The notes under the pieces were generated by a model. The model saw only the letters and a list, made by a program, of their open reading frames with translations. It had not been told where the DNA came from and made no database searches. A program made the translations under genes and the position numbers. A stretch of 64,000 bases of DNA from the NCBI GenBank assembly GCA_012274445.1, contig JAAROD010000004.1, forward strand, positions 1,612,001 through 1,676,000. Reading direction: 5' to 3'. Shown one piece after another: positions 46,857-57,724 of the stretch (its first letter is position 1; every line of letters starts with the position of its first letter). The stretch is from Sclerotiophoma versabilis (Eukaryota > Ascomycota > Dothideomycetes > Pleosporales > Didymellaceae).

Positions 46857-48342
46857 GGCGAAGGAGTGCGGCGCGTGCAGCTGCTGATCCCGCTCCGCAG
46901 AACCCTACAGTTGGGCTGGGTCGCCTGACCTCGTCCAGCTGTGTCTTCACGGGAAAGTCGTCTATAAAGGCTGCATTGGTCGGTAGGTTCGTTCAGTATG
47001 CGCCTGGTCCGCTGCACTTGACGGCGGGCAAGTGTGAATGTTAATTTATATTGTTGTCGAATTAGGAGGCTTCGGTATCTAGCGGGTCATTATATTCGTG
47101 AGCGGGAAAGGAGAGGCCGTGGTGGGGTGGTGAACGCGTCCCGCGTGCCGTGTCGTGTGAATCGCGAACTGGAGCTTGAACACTGAGAACGCTTTCGCAG
47201 CACAGCGGCGGCCGTCCTGACCCTGTAGCCGCACAGACGCAATCTGATTGGCGGTTGCAATGGCTTCAGGGCCCGCTTTGCCTGTTCCTCACTAGCGCTA
47301 TGTGGTCCGTGATTTCTGATTGCTTCGTTGCGCTTCCTTACGCATCACTGCTCCTAATGGACCTAACGACGGTTTGACGTGATGTGCTAGGTTGTATTAA
47401 CGCTTAACTGTTTCGAATGTCTACGTGCGCCTTATGAAATGAGGGCTGTCGTTGGGGTCATGCAGGTATAAGAACGCGCTGAACACAACTGGCCTTGCAA
47501 CCATTCAATACGGTACTAGGTATGATAGCATCCATGGGTGGACGAATTGTATCTTCATCGACCGGGCACGTAGCACCTATACGCACTCATAGTAATCCTG
47601 GAGATGTATGGGATGTTCCATGCTGCTTGCTAGTTGGAATTAATCATTGTAGAGGCCAGTGCATGGTCACATCAGCAGTAGTGTTTTTTGGTAAACAAGT
47701 GAACATGTCAACTTGAACGAAAAATCGCCAACGCCGCAACCAATATTCAAGAATGCCGACGACCGCACATCCAGATGTAGGACATCGACTCTCATCGTCA
47801 CCGACGTAGCAATGTTATCAGAGAAAGTAGGGCGTGGGTCGTGCAGGTCACTGATAAGCGATAGGTGGCAGTGTATACGATAGATATGTCGCTAATTATG
47901 CATTATATCACATCCCTCTATACTACATAACAGTGTAGACCTAGGTCCGTAGAGAATGCCCATACCAACACCGTCCAGTATGATCGTCATGAGCCCAACC
48001 ACTGTAGTCTTACATGCATGCAACTTGCGTTGCGACTTTTCGTGACAGGAGGTGCCATCAAGAGAGCAACCCCACACCGTAACAATTACAATGAACTACG
48101 AAACTGCAGCCTTCCAGACTGCATTGTGCCGAAGAATGAAGAAATGTGAAGCGGCCTGCGAAGCATGCAGTACCGCGATCTAGTACGTGCGGCTATGGGG
48201 GCTTATACCGTGGCTTCAGATGGGCGCCGAAAGCCTTTTGCGACTGTCGACCAGCCACTCGGTATATCGGAGGGACCGGTCGAATCAGAATCACTCATTC
48301 CGGCATGTTGCTCCGTCGCGAGTCCTTTGGCTGACACTCAAT
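46857..48342. other. Intergenic, TRA1 promoter side
   Basis: About 1.5 kb. The part near 46857 holds the TRA1 promoter and the part near 48342 the elongase 3' UTR. The scattered short frames show no domain or splice support. No repeats or RNA genes recognised. Confidence 0.45.
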
Positions 48343-49540
48343 TTAGGCCTTGCGACTTCTGGTAGTGCGACCGTTGGGTGTTCCACTGGGCGAAGCACCT
48401 GTAGCAGCACCGCTGGGTTGGATGGATGCAGGACGGGAGGTGGAAAGACGCCTGCGAGCTTCACCAACAGTCGGGACCGTCTCATCCTTCATCTCGACCA
48501 AAGCACTGGTAGCCCTACGGCGGCCCTTAGGCACTGGCTTCTTGTATGTAGCGAGGTAGAAACCAATAAAGAGGAACAGGTACGAGGTGATAATAATCAT
48601 TCCGGAGATAGCGGCAAATTCCTCACCAGCGCACTTGCCCATGTTGGGCATGTGCGGGAAGTAAGTGCTGGTGAAGTAGGTCCATGAGGCGAAGTAGATG
48701 AAGCCTGAGCGGTGTTAGTTACTGGCTTCGAGTCTTTGGAGATAGAATTGCATACCGAGATCCAGGACGAATTGGCTAATCTGGCCAACCGTGATGTACT
48801 TCTTCCACCAGATGCGGATGCCGCGCGCGCTCTGGAAGTAGTACCAGTACATAACAACGTGAACGGCCAAATTCAGGGTGATGACTGGCCAGGAAACGGG
48901 GGTGTGGCCGATGAGCTGGGTGTAGCAGAGCATAGCGGTCGCGCCATGGTGGTAGGTGTGGAGGAAGGCTGGAACCATTAGCTAATGCGTAATTCATGTT
49001 GCTGGGCTCTCGTACTTAGGGGCTTCTTCTTGAGGAAAAGGAAGCAAGTGTCAATCAACTCAACGAACTTGGTGAGGTAGTTCAGCTGCTCAGATTAGCC
49101 TCCGCCTTGCAGATCCTGACAACTGCACTTACGTAGTACAGAATGACCAGCTTGTCTGTCCAGCCGCCGTTGTGGTCGCAGATCGCGTAGAAAAGACCGT
49201 GACGGGCGACGGTGGGGATCAGCTGCTCAGCGAAGAGCGCCAGAAGTATGCCGCTGATGGCAGTAAGGTAAAAGTTGTGGACCTTGAACAGGAAGTTGAG
49301 CTTGAACGGCTCACGCCCACGCATCAGCTCGCGACCGCCGAAGATGATAATGTAGTATGTGACGAGGAAGGCCGCGCAGGTCTTGAATGTCGAGAGAGGT
49401 GTCTCGCCCGGCACGAAGCGGAAATCCTGGGGCTTGTAGCCAGCAATAGGCTCGAAAGCCTTCTCGAAGATGGGCCACAGCGCAACACCGAAGGGGCGGT
49501 CCAGCGTAGGGACGCCAACCTCAAGCCAGTCGTGACCCAT
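48343..49540 (-). CDS. Very-long-chain fatty acid elongase (ELO family)
   Basis: ER membrane condensing enzyme (3-ketoacyl-CoA synthase) that adds two carbons from malonyl-CoA to long acyl-CoAs for sphingolipid synthesis, like yeast Elo2/Elo3. Exons 49540-49133, 49085-49016, 48968-48756 and 48704-48343 give 350 residues. Three short introns (47, 47 and 51 nt) have GTAAGT, GTACGA and GTATGC donors. Marks: KFVELIDTCFLFLKKK, the HxxHH box in FLHTYHHG, and MYWYYFQSA. About six or seven membrane spans. The tail from about residue 290 is basic and Ser/Thr-rich (RRRATSAL, NGRTTRSRKA). Whether it is the Elo1, Elo2 or Elo3 orthologue is not settled. Confidence 0.93.
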
Positions 49541-50473
49541 TGTGTGTTGTGTGCTGGAATTGATGCCGGCGAACGAGATCTATGTGCTCCGCGCTGGTGT
49601 ATGCGGAGGGTTGCGCTGAGGGGCTGCTAGAAGAAACAAGCAAGCACGTGTTAAGACGGTGGCAGCTGAAGCCAAAGGAACGGCGAAGAAGGGTGTGAAG
49701 GAGAAGACACGGACACCTCGACGACGTGAGAAAGAAGCTGGTTCGGCGAGGCTTTTGTTGGTCGAGCGCCAATGTTTTTCGCAACCAGCCAAAAGGAGGT
49801 CGGAGATGAACGTCCTGCACCTCCGTGCCTTCCGAACGCGCGCCGCTGCTCACATTGAGCCGCACACATTACGATTCGCTGGCCGAGGCAATTGCTCACT
49901 TCTGATTGGCCAACTCGTGCAATTGCTTCAGCATCAAGCATCTCACTGCAGACGTTGTGTGCTTGCGGCCACTTTTGACCCAGCCTTGGCGGAGCTGCAT
50001 GCGGCGGCACTCCATTTGACGTGTGTCTAGCCGTAGCATCTGATATGTCTCAAAACACCATATACGATGATGTAGAGGTAAACACTGGCAATAGCTGCAC
50101 GCGAAAGCAGTGACATGTGCAAAAGTGCATCTCTTGCGAAATTGCCATGTCTTGCCCGATTGGGAAGTTGCGTCGGAAAGCCAAGATTTCCGTTTCCGAG
50201 CTAACCAGACTTGAACAACACGCGGAGGCAACGTCAGTGGCTTACAGGAGCTGGCTCGGCTTAACATCTATTACATTGAAGTGATCAAATTGCTGTCTTT
50301 CCATCTTTTAAACCTAAGAGCAGACGGTTAGGCAAATGCCGGAACACCCGCTTTTACCAGATCTATCCATCAGCGTAGCAACAAAGCTGACAATGACCCC
50401 GACGCTGAGAACCTGACATAAGGAAGAAGGGAAAGAGGCTCGAAATGGAAATAATATATTGCTCGCCATGACG
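49541..50473. other. Intergenic between elongase and PP2A B56 gene
   Basis: Contains the elongase promoter and the 3' UTR of the PP2A gene. A plus-strand open frame (49659-50030) lacks recognisable features. No repeat seen. Confidence 0.4.
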
Positions 50474-53077
50474 CTAATTCGAGACGACTTTCGTGGCTAC
50501 CTTGCCAGACTTTTCGCTAGACTTGGTACGGACGAGGGGAGCCCCGCTGCGCGACGATGCGGTGCCACTACTAGACTGGCTGTTGCTGCGAGGCCGACCG
50601 ACAGATGCCCGCCGGCCCGTAGTATGAGCGTGATGGCCGCCATGAGCGACATGATGCCGGCGCTGCAGCGAGCAAGCACGAACGAGTCAGATCCACCTGA
50701 ACCGAAAATGCAAGTCTTGAACAAGAAAACAACCTAGAAATCTAGGGATAGAATTAAGAGTACATCGATTCGGCCGTAGAAAATGCTCATCCTGAGTTCT
50801 AAGGACTTAAGAATCAACGTACCGAAGTCTGGCTGCTCTGCCGCTCGTACTCCTTCGGCCGCCTGTCTCTCGCAGCCCCATCATCCTGCAGCCGCAGATT
50901 TTCCAGTCGTCCTTGGCTGAGCGGATCCGAATCGTGCGGTGGCGCAGTTCCATTTTGGCGTGCTTCGGCGAGCTGAGCGAGCTTATCCCAGCGGTCTTGC
51001 CGGCTCTGTTTTCTTTGACCTGCGTTGTTCTGGGATTCGGCATAGTCATGTGAGCAGTCATCGAATAGCTGGGGGTTGACTTCCATGAACAATTTCATAG
51101 CGTTGTATACCATGCCGTGGATAGTCCTGTCAAAGCTTTAGTGGTTATGCAGGCACATTCATGGAGTGTCGTACCTGTTCCAGTGACCCTTTGAGTTTTC
51201 GTATAATGGAGCAAACATAATTGGCAGAATAACTTCAACATTGTCGCTGACAAGGTTACAGAAGTATTCGTTGTTCCAGAAGTACAGCGCACGTTCGGCG
51301 ACCTGAATCAGAAATTAGTTATATTTGAAGCCAAATATCGGATAAGACAAACCTGGAAATGGGGACTGGCCACGGACTTTGCGAGTTGGTTGAAGAGCGG
51401 CTCCTGCACCTTCGCAAACTCGGCCGGGTCCATGACCTCGAAAATATCCTCCACTTCGTTCAAAAACATGACTTCCTTGGTGCTGTTCACCTTTGGCCAG
51501 TAGCGAAGAAGACCCAGGACCACCTCTTCTGTCAGTGCGGCATCCTTTTCTAGGAATTGAACGATACAGTACGCCAGCTGTGGGTGGTACATGCTTAAAC
51601 TCTTGACTTTGTGCAGGGGAATCAGCACCCTCGTAAGGAACAGCTTGTGCTCCTCTTTAAGTGGCAGAGCGAAACCGTTGATGATTGACCCAAGGATTTC
51701 GAGCAACTCAGCGATACCGTTGAACCTCTCGGTTTCGTAGATGAACTGGAAGAAGACGTTGTTGATGGAACGACGAATGTACGAGCGAAGGTTAAGGAAT
51801 TTTCCGTATATGCGGTGGAGCGTAGTCTTCAAGAAGTCGCGCTCTCTTGGATCTTCAGAGTCAAACAGTTCCAGAAGCTATGGTGCGTTAGCAGGGCATG
51901 TCCAACATAGTCAGCAGGAAACCGCAACTTACGTTGAGCACAAAGCTATGGTCTATGTACGCTTTGGCAATGTTTGTGTTGAAGTCTTGGCTTTCGATGA
52001 AACGGAGGAAGAACTCGTAGACGACCTGGATATGTGGCCATGCTACCTCCAGCACCGGCTCGTCTTCTTCGGGATCGAATGCCTCTCCTTGTGGGTTCAT
52101 CGGTGGAGGGATGGGGCGGAAGAGGTTCTTAGCGAACATTTGAACGACAAGTGGGTACATCTTCTCTGTGATGACCTGGCGATTGTTGGCGACGTAATCG
52201 AGCAATTCGTGGAGGGCCAAGCGTTTGATCTCCTTTGACTTCATGTCTCCGCTGGCGTCGTTGAAGTCGAAAATGATGTTGCATTGATCGATCTTCTGCA
52301 CAAAGAGCTCCTCCCTCTTGTTTGGTGGCACTTCATGGAAACCTGGTAACTTCTCCAGTTCGCGCTGGCGCTGGTCTGAGATGTCGAATCTGGACGAGTG
52401 TTGTCGCTTTGGCGTCCTGATACCTTCGATGTTGTCCTTTGGAGTGGCTTGGAGGCGATCAAAAACGTTCGACTTCTGGCCAGCCTTGGGAGGTGCGAGG
52501 TCACCAGGCATTGTCTCAGCAGCACCGGGAGGAGGGATGTGCTGTAGCAATGAGGTTAGTTTGCGCACTTTTGGTCTATAGAATTCAACTTACAGGAGCG
52601 CTTGGGCTGATGGTAACGTTGGGCACCAGGGGCTGTCCCATTCTATGAGGTGTGCCAGCGCCAGTGCTAGCGGCGCCTGCAGCAGCTCCGCCTGTCATGC
52701 CTCCAGGTCCACCAAACATTGCGCCGGCTGCTGCGCCAGGCGCGCCGTGTTGGCCAGGCTGAAGGGAGCCGCTGCTGGGCTGGCCATCTGCTGAAGGCGC
52801 GCTCTTGCGGGCGTCTGCGAGCTGTGTCTGCGACGAGGACGGGGTGACGTTGGCGGGGGAGCTGGTGCCCTGCGAAGGCGATGCGGTGCCGGAGGTTGAA
52901 TCTTTCTTCTTAGATGACTTGTTGCCGTCCTTCGCTCTTGAGAGCTGTTCGTGCTAAGCATGTTAGCTTCTGCGCTCATAACAAGAGAGGTGGGGCTCGA
53001 GGGGAGAGGGGAGATAGGAGGCGCAACAACCAAGTGCATGGTGGGGGACTTACAACCCTTTGCCTAAAGCCCTTCAT
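50474..53077 (-). CDS. PP2A regulatory subunit B56 (Rts1/ParA-like)
   Basis: Targeting subunit of protein phosphatase 2A (B'/B56 family; yeast Rts1). Seven exons: 53077-53054, 52953-52594, 52541-51933, 51877-51353, 51302-51175, 51126-50823 and 50662-50474, 712 residues. The first exon codes only eight residues (MKGFRQRV). The N-terminal 130 residues are Ser/Gly/Ala-rich. The B56 core starts near LPGFHEVPPNKREELFVQK and contains FDFNDA, ELLDYVANNR, DPRERDFLKTTLHRIYGKF and ALYFWNNEYF. The last intron (160 nt, CTGAC branch, GCTGCAG acceptor) leads to a 62-residue basic His/Ser/Arg tail (RRHHVAHGGHHAHTTGRR). If that intron is retained, translation stops two codons later. Divergent from the TFIIIC gene. 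Confidence 0.92.
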
Positions 53078-53809
53078 GACTGCTGCGACCTGCGCGAGTG
53101 CAGCACGTCAAGCGGTGCGGGAGTGATGCGGAGACGGAGGTGCGTCCGGAATGGGGAGGCCCTCGAGGCGTCCGTTGTGGAGTCGCAACCCAACAGCGCC
53201 AATGGAAAAGGGAGGGGAGACACGTGATGTACACTTGATGTCGCAGGAACTGGTGTGCGTAGGGCTCAAGTCGGCATGGGGGACGGACGCGTGCCGGGCA
53301 AGATCGTCGCGAGTGTTGGTGTTCAGGATGATCCACGGGCGTCGGCGTCGAGGTCGCAGAAGAGGGGGCAGGCAGCTCGTGCTCTGGCGACCACGCACTG
53401 ACGGGAAGGCGGGACGACGACGTCAGAGGGGCAGCTGGGCGTGCTCGGAGGCGGTGGAGAGGATGGATGCGTGTAGGAAGTTCAAAGTGCCAATTCAGGG
53501 CTACAGCGTGATGTGAGCTGGTGGAGCCCCAGCAGATGCCGTTCGTACAAGTTAGCGAACCGTGCACACCCCGCCCAATCTTAGCAGCGGCAGCAGAGCA
53601 TCACCACTCCAGCTGTGCAATGATATTGCTGGTTTGGGACTGTACTTTGTGCTGCATCGCAGAAGCGTAGAGGGCGCATAGGAAGCATCCACTGGCTCCA
53701 TGCTACAGTATCACCGCATCATACGACGATTAGATCGCCGCTCCAGTTTTGGACCCTTTTTGCACTGAAAAGGTAGCTGGGAGGCACTCGCGCATGTTCC
53801 CACGCTCTC
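53078..53809. promoter_or_regulatory. Divergent promoter region of PP2A B56 and TFIIIC genes
   Basis: A 732-bp gap between divergent start codons, so it holds the promoters and 5' UTRs of both genes. No clear TATA box or repeat. The minus-strand frames here are not supported. Confidence 0.45.
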
Positions 53810-55957
53810 ATGCCCACCACGAGCAACAACAACACACATGACATGAGTTCTGCCAGTGCCAGCATTGAGCTCGCACCGTGGCTGCCCATTCCCTGTCGCC
53901 CTGTCTCGGCCATCGAGCATCCATGCATCATCAAGAATGTTGACAAGGGCATTACCTCATTGGGCGGGTCAGTCAAGCTGAGCAAGGTCAGAGGACAAGC
54001 TGCAGGTCCACACGCGGTGGCTAACGCGCATTCCAGGGTCTGAGTTCCAAGCTGGAGACGACCACCAATGCTGAGGGTGACGATGAGCTTAAGAAGCTTA
54101 TATCTGTATCACTGCGGCCAAACGACCCTTTCGCCAAGCGCTTGCTGTCAACACCAGTGACGACCCATAACCTGTTGCTCAAGGTGACAGTACCCAAGCG
54201 CACTGGCAGAAAGAGAAAGCGCGGTACCACAGGTCCGTTTTTGGCTGAAGACGAGCTTCAGGAAGCGAACTACGGCACCCACTCCGTAGATGCAGGCCAT
54301 AACACCTACGTCGAAGCCTCAGATATATATCGAACCCTGCAGGACAATGCCTCGAAATACAAGGTGGTATTTGCTGGTGTCATCGACGAAACATATCGCT
54401 TTCGAGGTGAGCATAGTATTGCCGTACCGGTTCCGTACAGCTACTGACTTTACAGCCATGCCCGATTTGCAATACGCTGCGTCTCAAAATGATGTGATGG
54501 TCGGTCTAAGAGACCATGTCTTGCCCGCACGCTGTAAGCGAAGCTCCAAGTCTGTGCAAATCAAGACTGATCATGGTCCAGATGCCAATCTCAAGAAGTA
54601 CAACATCAAAACAGCGGCTGGCGCAGACCTAACAAAGAGTGTTGGTCCCTCAGCAGAGTTTTTGCAGATGCCCATTGCGTTTAACTACAAGTAAGGCAAC
54701 GCCGCATGTTGGACACCGTACTGACTGTGCCCAAGATTTCAACAAAACGCTTATGTCAAGTACACCGATCAAGGCGAAATCAACTTGCAGAAACGCTTCC
54801 AGTACAACAGCTATATCATTCTCAAACCTACGGACGATACTGTACCGACACAACCTAAACCTACCCTGCAGCCAGAGTCGTCCCTCTCGCCCTATCTGCA
54901 GACACTAGTGGCCCAGATCAAAGATCTGCTGAAGGAAAGACCTATCATCACGCGACATATGCTCTACAACAAGCTTGGTTGGGACAAGCGTACTCGACTA
55001 CGGCAAGCTGCTGTGTATTGCGGTTATTTCTTCGAGAGCGGCCCATGGCGCGAAGCACTCATCGCCTGGGGAGTCGACCCTCGTAAAGATCCTCAGTACC
55101 GAAGGTACCAGACTGTATCGTTCATGTCCTATAAGAAACGAGGTACTGCCAGGCATCATGATGCTTTCGACAAACACGTCCAAGACTTGAGCCGAATGAC
55201 AGCAGAACAGCTCGAGCATCAGCATACGTTTGATGGCGTTCATGCTTCCGACACTGGTAACACATTCCAGTTCTGTGATATCACCGACCCACTGTTGGCC
55301 AAAGTACTGGCAACAGAGAACATTCGAACGACATGTGCCCCGACCTTCCAGGGATGGTACCACGTGGGCACATGGGCCAAAGCAACTGTCATACTGAAGG
55401 ACAAGATGAATACGATCATAGGCGGTGAGGTACCCGATGATTCTTTGTATCGGCGCGTCTGTCAGTGGCCAGAGCTTTGGGACGACAAGGAAGTCTACGA
55501 TACCTACAGAGATGAAGTCAATGATCGTGAAGTACACGAAGCAAAGCGACGGGAACACGAGGTCATGCATAGCGTCCGTATCGCTGCAAGGAACCCAAGA
55601 TACGCATTCGAGAAGATGGAGAAGAAGGACAGTACAAGTAACACGGCCAAAAGCCCTGCCACGGAGCTTGCTGAAGATGCGGAGATCCCCGAAGACTTGA
55701 CTGAATACCCAGACGATCCAGACACAGCAGAAGCGACTTCCAATGAAGTTGCAGAGACTGTTGAAAGCAGCGATAGCGAAGACGACGACAACGACGACGA
55801 GGAAGACGAGGAAGAGGATGATGAGGATCAGGAGCCTGTTGGGGATGAAGATGGAGTATGGGATGAAGAAGAAGAAGATGATGATGATGTGGCAGTCATA
55901 TCTGCACAGGCAGCCCCAGAACGTCCGGCGCGATTTGGTGGCTTGTACAATGTGTAG
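53810..55957 (+). CDS. TFC1: TFIIIC subunit (tau95 / Tfc1 / Sfc1 / GTF3C5-like)
   Basis: Subunit of RNA polymerase III factor TFIIIC that helps bind the A box of tRNA genes. Five exons: 53810-53986, 54037-54406, 54456-54533, 54582-54690 and 54736-55957, 651 residues. Introns are 50, 49, 48 and 45 nt. An alternative in-frame ATG lies at 53843. Marks: HPCIIKNVDKGITSLGG at the N-terminus (tau95 triple-barrel region), RPNDPFAKRLLSTP, then LLKERPIITRHMLYNKL and GPWREALIAWGVDPRKD, a block shared with GTF3C5. The C-terminal 50 residues are extremely acidic (Asp/Glu runs). The 48-nt intron at 54534-54581 is a multiple of three without stops, so retention would only insert 16 residues. COX6 follows on the same strand. 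Confidence 0.92.
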
Positions 55958-56319
55958 TGGTTCCAAATCGAATGTAAAATGGCGAGAAAAGTAAGAGGTG
56001 ACAGAAACGGATTTCTCAAGGCCACAGTTTCACAGCTTTGGACACCAGAATTGAGCCAATAGTGATAATCTCGCTGAAGATAACATAAAAGATTGTCAAT
56101 AGACAAAAGCCCTTGATGTTGAAGTGCTTGCGTCTGGCGCACCGATTGACGCACGGGCCTTTGCCAAGGCGATCAGGTCATGCAAGAATCTGGAGAGCGA
56201 CGCACCAACATTACAGAACGACCTCCGAACCACCACCGACCACACCACCGTACGGCTACGCCCCCCAATTGCTCGCACAACTGCTCCTGTAGCTCCTTTC
56301 AGGCTAATTGAGACGCAAG
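55958..56319. other. Intergenic between TFC1 and COX6
   Basis: About 360 bp holding the TFC1 3' UTR and the COX6 promoter. The AC-rich leader ends GAGACGCAAG just before the COX6 ATG. Nothing else seen. Confidence 0.5.
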
Positions 56320-57137
56320 ATGTCCTTCGTTCGCGCAACCTCGAAGATCAGCCGTGCGGCCGTTCGTGCCCCGGTCTACCGCTCGACCCCCGTCGCCTGG
56401 CACGCCCAGCGCGCCTTCTCCCAGTCCGCTGTCAGGTGCAGTGATGCACACGCTGAGGAGACATTCGAGGAGTTCACCGCCAGGTATGACGCATCCGAGG
56501 AGGGGCTGCGCGCTCGGCCAGGGAAAGGAGCTGTTTGGCGAGAGACGGCAGCCATTGAGCTCCGGGAAGCTTAGGAGGAGCTGTATCGCTGACTTGTGTA
56601 TCTTTGCAACAGGTACGAGAAGGAGTTTGAGAAGGTCAACGATGTCTTCGAGCTTCAGGTACGTATCTCAAGCAAACCAACATAGCACCCACCGGCATCA
56701 CCCGAACAGCTCGGGTGAACTCGTAGAGAGCTTGAGGCAAGAGCAAACAGCTGACAGTTGGATAGCGAAACTTGAACAACTGCTTCGCGTACGATCTCGT
56801 CCCTTCCCCATCCGTCATCACCGCCGCTCTCCACGCCGCCAGGCGCGTCAACGACTTCCCTTCGGCCGTCCGGGTCTTTGAGGGTACGTAAACCGTTCAA
56901 TACGTCCTAGATTAGCGTTTGAGGAGCAAATGCCATACATGCGCATACCCCAGATTGCCATCTCAGGGCACTTACGTACAGCCATTCAGACATTTCTGAT
57001 TACTAACGCACACGGCAGGTATCAAGTTCAAGGTTGAGAACAAGAACCAGTACCAGGAGTACCTCCAGGAGCTTGAGCCCATCCGTGAGGAGCTCGGCAT
57101 TCCTCTCAAGGAGACCATGTACCCCGATGAGAAGTAG
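56320..57137 (+). CDS. COX6: Cytochrome c oxidase subunit VI (Va homologue)
   Basis: Nuclear-encoded subunit of mitochondrial complex IV, on the matrix side (mammalian COX5A). Four exons: 56320-56483, 56613-56658, 56766-56883 and 57019-57137, 148 residues, the same length as yeast Cox6. Introns of 129, 107 and 135 nt. Residues 1-40 are an amphipathic, Arg/Ser/Ala-rich mitochondrial presequence (FVRATSKISRAAVRAP). The mature part has HAEETFEEFTARYEKEF, ELQRNLNNCFAYDLVPSP, RRVNDFPSAVRVFEGIK and LGIPLKETMYPDEK. The four splice choices rebuild this conserved line without gaps. It is a single-domain helical subunit with no membrane span. Confidence 0.96.
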
Positions 57138-57724
57138 AAAGTCACAATCTCATGCCCACCATACCTGAACCCCTCCGCCGACCCAAATCTCAACGAGCTC
57201 TCAAGCGCCATCATGTAAATGCCGATTTCATCGATTTCCTATCTAGACGGACGGAACGGGAGGGCAGGATGCTGTATCACTATGTGACGTTTTCCTTATC
57301 GCGAATTGGACCAAAGCTCGTTTGGAGCGTAGGGTAGAGGTAGGCGAGTTCAGCGGTATCTCGCTATGGGAACTGTATAGATTTTCTTGATTCAAATTCC
57401 TGTTCATTTGCTGTGAGTGATGCTGCATCCCATCCTAATCTTGGCTCGCCAACAGCTCATAGCATTTCTGTAGCTGAAGATATCCTAACACAAGCAATGT
57501 TTTACCGCTTCAGATATTCACTTAGAGCCCGGAGACACCGGCTAGCAGCCCTATCCGGAGCGTAACGCTTTCAACAGACGCTCGATGACCTAAGCGATGT
57601 TCACTGAGATCATCTATTGACTAATCATCGTTTTGCACTAGTGCACGTGGAGTAGCACGCAGACGTCCCATGAGAGCCAACTTCGCCCAGCCGTCAGGCT
57701 GAGGTCCATTCGTACTGGGACACA
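57138..57724. other. Intergenic between COX6 and GMC oxidoreductase
   Basis: About 590 bp with the COX6 3' UTR and the promoter of the GMC gene. No repeat, RNA gene or supported ORF. Confidence 0.45.

Noticed and set aside
48146..48687. Plus-strand ORFs over the elongase 3' end
   Set aside because: Antisense shadows of the elongase last exon.
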